From the NCBI GenBank assembly GCA_005239615.1, contig SBBR01000071.1, positions 1 through 20,327 on the forward strand: DNA of 20,327 bases, in the 5' to 3' direction. This DNA comes from an archaeon. Its GTDB lineage: Archaea > Iainarchaeota > Iainarchaeia > Iainarchaeales > Iainarchaeaceae. The position numbers were made by a program, and so were the translations under genes. Under the pieces are notes generated by a model, which was given only the letters and a program-made list of their open reading frames with translations, had not been told where the DNA came from and searched no databases. Of this stretch, positions 15,613-20,327 are shown piece after piece. Numbering within the stretch: the first letter of the stretch is position 1; each line of letters begins with the position of its first letter.

Positions 15613-15635
15613 ACTAATCATACTATTAAGAATAG
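15609..15635. promoter_or_regulatory. Operator-like repeats of the toxin-antitoxin promoter
   Basis: TCATACTA occurs twice with a 9-nt period (15609-15616, 15618-15625). It is followed by the perfect palindrome CTATT-AAG-AATAG (15623-15635). The cluster lies between the box A and the antitoxin ATG and overlaps the predicted transcript start, as expected for autorepression by the antitoxin or the complex. Confidence 0.5.
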
Positions 15636-15638
15636 CCG

Positions 15639-15647
15639 AATTTAATT
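15639..15647 (-). promoter_or_regulatory. TATA-like box for the toxin-antitoxin operon
   Basis: AATTAAATT on the minus strand, centred 31 nt before the ATG at 15612, leaves a leader of about four nt. Confidence 0.5.
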
Positions 15648-15667
15648 GTTTCTGCTCGGAGGCATAA

Positions 15668-16016
15668 ACCATAATTACGACAATTAACGAAGTTAATTTA
15701 AATTGTTGGGGTGCCCTTTATCCATCTGGCTTTACCCCGCTCGCCCTCAAATATTACTACAAGAAACAGAAAGAGCTTGTGCTGAGGGAGTATTGATTTT
15801 CCATCAAAGCACTGCTGAAAAACAACCGAAGCGGAAAAGCTGATGAAAAGAATCGCCGGCCTGAAGCCAAAAACTGCAGTTTGATACGCTCAAGGCGTTA
15901 CAGAACCTGATAGGATATATATGACAGGATGAACAAGGTTGTAGAATTGCTCGGGATTGCAAGATGAGGCCAAGCCATTGAATGTCTGGCGAAAGGCGCA
16001 CGCGGAATAATCCAGT
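15668..16016 (+). pseudogene. Probable gene remnant in a 350-nt gap
   Basis: No intact gene fits here, but protein-like pieces appear on the plus strand in shifting frames. YPSGFTPLALKYYYKKQKEL ends at TGA 15794-15796; AEKLMKRIAGLKPKTAV runs about 15831-15881; FDTLKALQNLIGYI runs about 15880-15921; MNKVVELLGIAR (15929-15964) meets a TGA and continues GQAIECLAKGARGII. No start codon is seen for the first piece and no family is recognised. This pattern fits a decayed gene; chance open frames are the alternative. Confidence 0.35.
15682..15698. repeat. Perfect 7-bp inverted repeat
   Basis: AATTAAC-GAA-GTTAATT: the arms are exact reverse complements with a 3-nt centre. It lies 70-86 nt upstream of the antitoxin start, beyond the box A. 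It may be a second regulator site or a structural remnant. Confidence 0.5.
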
Positions 16017-16244
16017 TCACAAGTAAATCATGTTAATCTCATTCAGGAAAGCGAGGAAGAAGAACAGGACACCGAATGGGGAGAAGAGTGCCTCGGAGAA
16101 AATGCCAACTCCGGCAGCATCGAGGGCTAGGGCGATGCTGAGGAAAATGATGCTGAAATTGAGTGCGCGCAGGAAGTTTCCCATGAAAATCACATTACCC
16201 CAAAGGCCAACCGCCCCAAATACCGGTTTGCCGGATGCAATCAA
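16017..16244 (-). CDS. Small hydrophobic membrane protein, second of an overlapping pair
   Basis: The 75-residue frame is strongly hydrophobic with two likely membrane segments (about 28-45 and 54-70) and ends NEINMIYL. The best start is a TTG at 16244-16242 that overlaps the stop of the upstream frame (TTGA), implying translational coupling. No SD motif is seen, so the start is uncertain; an internal GTG or ATG is possible. The sequence continues the hydrophobic character of the upstream frame so smoothly that a single membrane protein broken by one frameshift near 16245 is an equal alternative. The family is not recognised. Confidence 0.5.
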   Translation of the reverse strand: MIASGKPVFGAVGLWGNVIFMGNFLRALNFSIIFLSIALALDAAGVGIFSEALFSPFGVLFFFLAFLNEINMIYL

Positions 16245-16609
16245 GCCATGAAAATGTTGAACACGATGAGCGACCCGAAGAACACCCCTTCCTCTACCCA
16301 TACGAGTCTCTTCGCGAAAAAAGGTATTGTCTCGGCGAACTTCAGGATAGAGAGGTCGAGGACGTAATAGAATGCGAGGAATGAGCCAGTGACATCGCTC
16401 CACCCGATGAAAGGCAGGAGGGAGAAAATGAAGAGCGGTGCTAAGGCCACATGCACGAATGCGCGCAGCGGCCTTTTGCCCTCGAAGAAAATATAGCTCA
16501 CGCAGAAGAGCGCGAAAACCCAGAAGATGTTCGAGAGCGCGATGCCAAACAGGCCGGCAAAGTCCAAGCCAGCGGCGCCCACGATGATGTCCCAAACCAT
16601 ATTATACAT
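16241..16609 (-). CDS. Small multi-span membrane protein, unknown function
   Basis: The 122-residue product has three or four hydrophobic segments (about 7-42, 49-70, 74-89 and 108-121), with a short charged loop FFEGKRPLR between the first two. No family is recognised. A TATA box (CTTATAATA, 16619-16627) is centred 14 nt before the first ATG (16609) and 23 nt before an in-frame ATG at 16600. The leaderless rule seen elsewhere therefore favours 16600 as the real start. The stop overlaps the next frame by TTGA. It is divergent from the tandem-Lrp regulator gene. Its short C-terminus ending mid-helix (FNIFMA) raises the possibility that the reading frame was broken here. Confidence 0.6.
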   Translation of the reverse strand: MYNMVWDIIVGAAGLDFAGLFGIALSNIFWVFALFCVSYIFFEGKRPLRAFVHVALAPLFIFSLLPFIGWSDVTGSFLAFYYVLDLSILKFAETIPFFAKRLVWVEEGVFFGSLIVFNIFMA

Positions 16610-16618
16610 GCTTTTTTG

Positions 16619-16627
16619 TATTATAAG
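16619..16627 (-). promoter_or_regulatory. TATA box for the small membrane protein pair
   Basis: CTTATAATA on the minus strand, centred 23 nt before the ATG at 16600. The divergent regulator gene uses a separate box 45 nt away. Confidence 0.45.
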
Positions 16628-16663
16628 TAGGTTTTCGGCAAAATGTAGGCATAATAGAAAAGA

Positions 16664-16671
16664 TTATATAT
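16664..16671 (+). promoter_or_regulatory. TATA box for the tandem-Lrp regulator gene
   Basis: TTATATAT is centred 25-26 nt before the GTG at 16693, predicting a leaderless GTG-initiated message. Confidence 0.6.
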
Positions 16672-16692
16672 CTTTTTTACTAAAACGCTATT

Positions 16693-17805
16693 GTGGAACC
16701 GGTTCCGCTTGACGCAAAGGACAGGAAGCTCCTCTATTATCTCTCGGAGAACGCAAGGCTCTCTTACAGCACGCTCGCGGCCAACGTGGGGCTTTCTAGG
16801 GAAGCGGTCAAGAACAGGATTGAGAGGCTCGTACGTGAGAAGGTCATACTCTCGTTCAGGGTGCAGTCCTCGCACCCTTACTTCGGCCTTGAGTTCTACA
16901 ACCTTTACATAAGCTTTGCAAGGATGGATGCAAAAAGGCAGGCGGAGTACGAGAATTACATAAAAAAGCACCCCGCGGTGATGTGGAGCAACAAGTGCCT
17001 TGGGAAATGGGATTATGCCCTGCTGCTGCTCGTGAAGGACCTTGCAGATTTTGCCCTCATACTTTCCGAGTTCAAGGGCAGGTTCAGGGGTGCGATACGG
17101 GATTTCGAGTTCGACGTGATACTCTACGAATACGTCTACACCGCGACCCTAGGGGCGTTCTTTTCCGGCCTTGGCGCGAAGCCGCTGCGGGCCAAGAGGG
17201 AGGATTCGTCATTCAACAGGGCGCTCTCGGAGGTGCCCGTAATCGTCGAGAAAACGAGGCAGAGGCACACTCTCGACACTGCCGACATAAAAATACTCAA
17301 TGCGCTTTCGGATAACTGCAGGCAGACGCTGCACGAAATCGGGGAAAAGTCCGGGCTGCCGCCCGAGAACGTGAGGTACAGGATGAGGTGCATGATTGGC
17401 AAGCACGCCATTGTCGCCTTTTTTGCGGCGATAAACTACGACATGTTCGGCCTGCACTGGTACCGTGTCAGGATGAGGACGAACATGATAAGCGCGCAGG
17501 AAGAAAAAAGGCTTGCGGGGTTCCTGCTCAGCCATCCGAGCGTTTTCTGGGCGGCGAGGAGCGTAGGAAGGGCCGACATGCACATCGACATCAGGGCAGA
17601 GGACAACAATGCGCTCAACGGCTTTCTCAAAGAGTTCAATACGGAGTTCCCAGGAATCGCGATTGATTACGAGGCGCTTATGATGACCGACGACCATGAC
17701 TACAACAACTTCGCGCCGAAAATGTATTTGGTGGCCGAGGACTACAAGGGCAGTCCAAGCCTTACCAAAATGAAACAATTAAAAAGCCCTAAAGGCACCA
17801 AATAG
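16693..17805 (+). CDS. Tandem Lrp/AsnC-like transcription regulator
   Basis: The 370-residue protein is two Lrp-like units fused head to tail. Unit one has a helix-turn-helix at about 6-55 (LDAKDRKLLYYLSENARLS, then GLSREAVKNRIERL) and an effector-like half containing HPAVMWSNKCLGKWDYALLL. Unit two repeats this at about 193-242 (LDTADIKILNALSDNCRQTL, GLPPENVRYRMRCM) and HPSVFWAARSVGRADMHIDI. Ordinary Lrp proteins are about 150 residues and dimerise, so this chain resembles a covalent dimer whose halves have diverged. It begins at GTG 16693 beneath a TATA box. Target genes are unknown; the neighbours suggest the downstream membrane and pilin-like genes or the divergent membrane pair. The DNA-binding assignment is firm, the regulon is inference. 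Confidence 0.85.
   Translation: MEPVPLDAKDRKLLYYLSENARLSYSTLAANVGLSREAVKNRIERLVREKVILSFRVQSSHPYFGLEFYNLYISFARMDAKRQAEYENYIKKHPAVMWSNKCLGKWDYALLLLVKDLADFALILSEFKGRFRGAIRDFEFDVILYEYVYTATLGAFFSGLGAKPLRAKREDSSFNRALSEVPVIVEKTRQRHTLDTADIKILNALSDNCRQTLHEIGEKSGLPPENVRYRMRCMIGKHAIVAFFAAINYDMFGLHWYRVRMRTNMISAQEEKRLAGFLLSHPSVFWAARSVGRADMHIDIRAEDNNALNGFLKEFNTEFPGIAIDYEALMMTDDHDYNNFAPKMYLVAEDYKGSPSLTKMKQLKSPKGTK
17777..17784 (+). promoter_or_regulatory. Possible TATA box inside the end of the regulator gene
   Basis: AATTAAAA is centred 30 nt before the ATG at 17811. It would give the small membrane gene its own leaderless message in addition to read-through from upstream. Confidence 0.35.
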
Positions 17806-17810
17806 CTATT

Positions 17811-18119
17811 ATGAGTCATGACTCTCACAGCGACAGCGGCGGAGGGGGCAAAAAGGCCTCAGGCGGAGGCGACCGGAGCTTCATGGTCGACAGGCTCTTC
17901 CAGCGCATAGTAAGCTATGTCTCGGAGGGCATTGCCAAGCTTATTGCGTTCATACTGATAGTGGTCACAATCGGCGCGCTCATCGGCTACGTGATTGCGC
18001 AGAGGCAGGCGCCGTTCCTGCTGGTGTTCGCGCCGGCGGCGCTTGGCATTATAGCCTATTACGAGAGGGATGTCGCAATCCTACTCTTTGTCGCGCTGCT
18101 GCTGTTCGTCGTTTTGTGA
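17811..18119 (+). CDS. Small membrane protein with Gly/Ser/His-rich tail
   Basis: This 102-residue protein starts with a polar tail (MSHDSHSDSGGGGKK) and a short amphipathic stretch. Hydrophobic segments follow at about 42-62, 68-84 and 87-102, so two to three membrane spans are likely. No known family or catalytic motif is visible. It begins five nt after the stop of the tandem-Lrp gene, so the two may be cotranscribed, though a possible promoter lies in the end of that gene. Function is unknown; a partner of the neighbouring membrane-tethered regulator is speculation. Confidence 0.7.
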   Translation: MSHDSHSDSGGGGKKASGGGDRSFMVDRLFQRIVSYVSEGIAKLIAFILIVVTIGALIGYVIAQRQAPFLLVFAPAALGIIAYYERDVAILLFVALLLFVVL

Positions 18120-18160
18120 AAGTGGGAAAAGCCGCCGCGGCAAGGCCAGGACCGGCAGGG

Positions 18161-18224
18161 TTTAATACAATAATATACTATGCAAGGAATGAACTCTGAT
18201 AAAGGCCATGTGGTCGTGGTGTGA
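18161..18224 (+). promoter_or_regulatory. Promoter and short upstream frame before the tethered regulator
   Basis: A TATA-like TTTAATAC (18161-18168) lies 25 nt before an ATG at 18189. That ATG opens an 11-codon frame, MNSDKGHVVVV, whose TGA (18222-18224) directly abuts the regulator ATG at 18225. An ATG at 18180 is in the same frame. If translated, this would couple leader and main gene. A weaker box (TGATAAAG, centre about 18199) would instead make the main gene leaderless. Confidence 0.3.
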
Positions 18225-19079
18225 ATGGGTGAAGTGCAGCTCACGAAAACCGAGTTCAGGGCGCTCTCCTCGGGCAGCAGGACAGCCATACTCAAGTCGC
18301 TGCTCGAGAGGAACTACACGCTCTCTGAGCTCTCGGAAAAGCTCGGCATGGCCGCGCCCACAATAAAGGAGCACGCTAACATACTTTTGGAAACCGGCCT
18401 CATAGAACTACGCGACGAGGGCAGGAAGTGGAAATACTACAGCCTCACGCGCAAAGGAAGTGACCTGCTCGAGGCGAAGCAGAGGCAGTCGAACATACTG
18501 ATAATTCTTTCAGGCACGGCAGTGGTGCTTGCCGGCCTGCTGTTCACGCTTTCCAGCACATTTATCGGCACCGCGCCGCAGATAACAAGCCAAAACGCGC
18601 CCTCGCTTGACATTACAAAGCAGTACGCGCCCACTTCCCCCGCAACGGAAAATGGCCTCGGCGAAGGCGAAATGGAAGTGCCCAGGTCTGAATCTGCAAT
18701 AGCGCAAAAGTCCGGCAAAATAGGGGGCGCAGGAAAAGCCTGGGAGGTTGCCGCTGCGGTGACGGACGCGAACGCTTCTGGCGACATTAACAATGGCGAG
18801 GATCCAAGTGGCAGAAACGCGGCTAACGAAACCGGCACCGGCGGTGGCGGCTCCGCTCCTACAGGAAGGGAAATAGACACCACGGATTACAGCAACCTGA
18901 AGTGCACGCCGCTCTTTGATGCCACCGGGAATGCTGAAGCGCAGGAGCACGCCAATGATTGCTACGGGACTACTGAAGCGCAGGACTGCCTGAGGGTGGA
19001 CAACTACGACGCCGCAGCCAAGGCCTTTGGTGAAGGAGATGGACAGCCGGATTGCAGTTGGAAGGACAAGCCTAGATAG
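18225..19079 (+). CDS. Membrane-tethered winged-helix (ArsR-like) protein
   Basis: The 284-residue protein joins a cytoplasmic DNA-binding domain to an outside domain. Residues 8-84 form an ArsR/MarR-like winged helix: SSGSRTAILKSLLERNYTLS, then ELSEKLGMAAPTIKEHANIL and the wing RKWKYYSLTRKG. One membrane span follows at about 91-113. Beyond it lies a low-complexity Gly/Ala/Ser/Asn-rich linker (about 115-215) and a C-terminal domain with four cysteines (227, 246, 255, 277) and acidic residues, which could form two disulfides. Positive charges before the span agree with an inside N-terminus. Such a layout suggests sensing outside and acting on DNA inside, without a kinase. The in-frame stop just before ATG 18225 fixes the earliest start. 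Neighbours are the tandem-Lrp gene upstream and the pilin-like operon downstream. Winged helix and topology are well supported; the signal is unknown. Confidence 0.82.
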   Translation: MGEVQLTKTEFRALSSGSRTAILKSLLERNYTLSELSEKLGMAAPTIKEHANILLETGLIELRDEGRKWKYYSLTRKGSDLLEAKQRQSNILIILSGTAVVLAGLLFTLSSTFIGTAPQITSQNAPSLDITKQYAPTSPATENGLGEGEMEVPRSESAIAQKSGKIGGAGKAWEVAAAVTDANASGDINNGEDPSGRNAANETGTGGGGSAPTGREIDTTDYSNLKCTPLFDATGNAEAQEHANDCYGTTEAQDCLRVDNYDAAAKAFGEGDGQPDCSWKDKPR

Positions 19080-19129
19080 AAATAAACGCCAAAGCACGCA
19101 AAAATCTTAATTCGTCAATCAACGAAATA

Positions 19130-19137
19130 TTTTAATT
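19130..19137 (+). promoter_or_regulatory. TATA box for the pilin-like operon
   Basis: TTTTAATT centred 26-27 nt before the ATG at 19160, predicting a leaderless first gene. The two later genes have no separate box and overlap, so one transcript is likely. Confidence 0.6.
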
Positions 19138-19159
19138 ACTTTTCCGTGCTGTTCATTGC

Positions 19160-19747
19160 ATGGACTCGCGGGGTTTTTTCGGCCTGCTCACACTTTTCGC
19201 GGCAGTGCAGGTGCTGCTGCTGGCTTACAGCCTTGAGAACCGAAGCGAAAGCTCGTACCTTTCACTCGAGGCAAAACTAATAGGAGCTGAGAAGGCTGCT
19301 TTCTCGCGCACCGAGGCGGAACTCCTTATGGACAGGGCAATCGATGAGGCATTGACCGGGGCCGTGCCTGGCGAATTGGATTCAGAGGCAATTGAACGAA
19401 GTGTCAGCCGGAACATTCTCCGCGCAGCAGACGCGCTTGGCCTGCACGGGCTTTCCGTGTGCCGTGACAGCAGTGCAGGAGAGAGCCTATGGCGGGTGTT
19501 GAACGGCAAAGGCCAAGTGGGCTGGCGCGGGGAGGACTCCATAGGACTACTGGACGCAGAAGGCATGGGTGCGTTGGGCAAGGCAGTGGTGGCGAAATCC
19601 TATGGTATTGCCATTGCCCAGTACACTATCACTGGAGGGCCCAGCGGTACGCTTTTCCCGTGCGCAGAAATATTGGAGGGGAACGCCACAATCATGTTCA
19701 GAATTCCTGTTAGGTATACCGCGACAAGGCTGGTGCCGTTCACATGA
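19160..19747 (+). CDS. Pilin-like (type IV pilin/pseudopilin family) protein, first of operon
   Basis: The 195-residue product has a short charged start (MDSRG) followed by a hydrophobic helix (about 6-24, FFGLLTLFAAVQVLLLAYSL) and a long amphipathic helix. This is the layout of type IV pilins and minor pseudopilins. Cleavage after Gly5 would fit class I prepilins. Position +5 is Leu instead of the usual Glu, as in K-type tip pseudopilins; that comparison is inference. Two cysteines (about 108 and 174) could form a disulfide in the globular part. The stop overlaps the next gene (ATGA). No sequence family is recognised with certainty, and a plain N-anchored membrane protein is the alternative. 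Confidence 0.65.
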   Translation: MDSRGFFGLLTLFAAVQVLLLAYSLENRSESSYLSLEAKLIGAEKAAFSRTEAELLMDRAIDEALTGAVPGELDSEAIERSVSRNILRAADALGLHGLSVCRDSSAGESLWRVLNGKGQVGWRGEDSIGLLDAEGMGALGKAVVAKSYGIAIAQYTITGGPSGTLFPCAEILEGNATIMFRIPVRYTATRLVPFT

Positions 19748-20082
19748 GCGCGATGGAATTCACCCTCGCACTGGCAATGCTGGCGCTGTTCGTGTCGTTT
19801 GTGGCTGGCTCTGAGAAGCAGCTGCACGGGGCGCTTGAAAAGGCCACCGGATTCGTCGCGGAAGGGTTCTCTGTGGCGGACTGCGCCGCCACCATCAACT
19901 TTGCGTATGCCGAAGGCCAGGGAAAATATGCCAAAAACTTGAAATGCACCAAGACTGATTGGTCTATAGGATTGCGGCCCGGAACAGGAAAAATGGGTGA
20001 CTTGATTATTGCGCCAGCCTCCTCGGTGAGGGAGCTGCCGGGTGGTGCTGTTCTTGTCTGGGCGGAGAGGCACTATGGATGA
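19744..20082 (+). CDS. Small pilin-like protein, second of operon
   Basis: The 112-residue protein starts MSAMEFTLALAMLALFVSF: a hydrophobic helix begins at once, with Glu at residue 5 and Phe at 6. This is the pattern of a mature archaeal class III pilin (QxSxEF) without the cleaved leader. The frame is closed upstream by a TAG at 19711-19713 and no other start codon lies between, so a longer leader is excluded unless the sequence is wrong. The rest carries two cysteines (CAAT, LKCTK) and a small globular region. The ATGA overlap with the upstream gene and the 8-nt overlap with the next gene show translational coupling. Confidence 0.65.
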   Translation: MSAMEFTLALAMLALFVSFVAGSEKQLHGALEKATGFVAEGFSVADCAATINFAYAEGQGKYAKNLKCTKTDWSIGLRPGTGKMGDLIIAPASSVRELPGGAVLVWAERHYG

Positions 20083-20327
20083 ATCGGTTCCCACTGCAGG
20101 GTCGGTCCCTTTAAGAGTGTGCTGCCAAGGCCAGGCCGGCCTTGAATACCTTCTCGTCCTTGTGGCGACAATGGCGTTCCTTTCCGTGTCGTTCCACCTT
20201 CTCGGAACCCTAGAGAAGGACGCAGCTCACTGGCTGGACATTCAGGCCGCAAAAAGGTTTGCCTCGCGCGTCCAGGCAGAAGCAAGGATGCTCTTGCTCA
20301 TGGGGGATGGTTCCACGTCAGTTGTCA
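20075..20327 (+). CDS. Class III signal peptide (archaeal pilin) protein, 3' end outside window
   Basis: Only the first 84 codons are present. A 19-residue leader (MDESVPTAGSVPLRVCCQG) is followed by QAGLEYLLVLVATMAFLSV, which matches the archaeal class III prepilin motif: Gln at +1, Glu at +5, then a hydrophobic helix. Prepilin peptidase EppA would be expected to cut between Gly19 and Gln20. The following residues are helical with Glu, Lys, Ala and Arg. The ATG at 20075 overlaps the stop of the previous gene by eight nt. It is probably a surface filament subunit or minor pilin, judging by its company. Confidence 0.75.
   Translation, partial: MDESVPTAGSVPLRVCCQGQAGLEYLLVLVATMAFLSVSFHLLGTLEKDAAHWLDIQAAKRFASRVQAEARMLLLMGDGSTSVV

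Noticed and set aside
15838..15912. A C/D-box guide RNA (CTGATGA at 15840, CTGA at 15861 and 15907)
   Set aside because: Box C lacks the leading purine, the internal C' box is poor, spacing is uneven and no terminal stem forms.
16245..16595. The N-terminal part of a 192-codon minus frame overlapping the small membrane gene
   Set aside because: This part is Arg/His-rich and overlaps the better hydrophobic frame; only the segment after 16244 looks coding.
1..20327. tRNA, rRNA, CRISPR arrays and insertion sequences
   Set aside because: By eye I found no cloverleaf with a T-loop consensus, no regularly spaced repeats, no transposase and no paired terminal repeats; a dedicated scan was not possible.

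Overview
The window reads as archaeal chromosome. It carries an archaeal-type PheRS pair, an RFC large subunit, Orc1/Cdc6, a Nob1-like PIN protein and Lrp/AsnC regulators. Almost every isolated gene has a TATA-like box A centred about 25-38 nt before its start codon, leaving little or no 5' leader. Shine-Dalgarno (SD)-like motifs are clear mainly inside operons. Short genes, class III pilin-type signal peptides and small surface proteins with Cys-rich and Asp-rich motifs would fit a DPANN-type archaeon (Diapherotrites or Micrarchaeota-like). That placement is inference, not something the sequence proves.

Layout. 1-333: no complete gene; inverted repeats and a possible 5' end of a minus-strand gene running off the left edge. 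334-3999 (-): very large secreted or lipid-anchored M11/gametolysin-type metalloprotease with Ig-like, Cys-rich, metzincin and C-terminal repeat regions. 4206-5120 (+): RNase Z. 5233-5955 (+): sugar-phosphate nucleotidyltransferase. 5988-6674 (-): UlaG-like metallo-beta-lactamase fold protein whose metal site looks broken. 6851-7636 (+): secreted, membrane-anchored protein of unknown function. 7680-8093 (-): Nob1-like PIN nuclease without a zinc ribbon, divergent from the pheS-pheT operon (8164-11350, +). 11362-12798 (-): RFC large subunit. 12898-13676 (-): pseudogene directly downstream of cdc6/orc1 (13686-14822, -). 15002-15612 (-): AbrB/MazE-MazF type toxin-antitoxin pair with an operator-like palindrome. 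15668-16016: apparent gene remnant. 16017-16609 (-): two small membrane protein frames overlapping by a TTGA. 16693-17805 (+): tandem-duplicated Lrp-like regulator, followed by a small membrane protein (17811-18119) and a membrane-tethered winged-helix protein (18225-19079). 19160-20327 (+): operon of three overlapping pilin-like genes, the last cut by the window end.

Two themes stand out. The core is information processing: tRNA 3' processing, Phe-tRNA charging, rRNA processing, clamp loading and origin recognition. The right end (16693-20327) is a same-strand run of two unusual regulators plus surface or pilin-like proteins and is the best candidate for an undescribed system: a membrane-tethered DNA-binding protein with an extracellular Cys-containing domain beside a pilin-like operon. 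No tRNA, rRNA, CRISPR array or complete insertion sequence was recognised.
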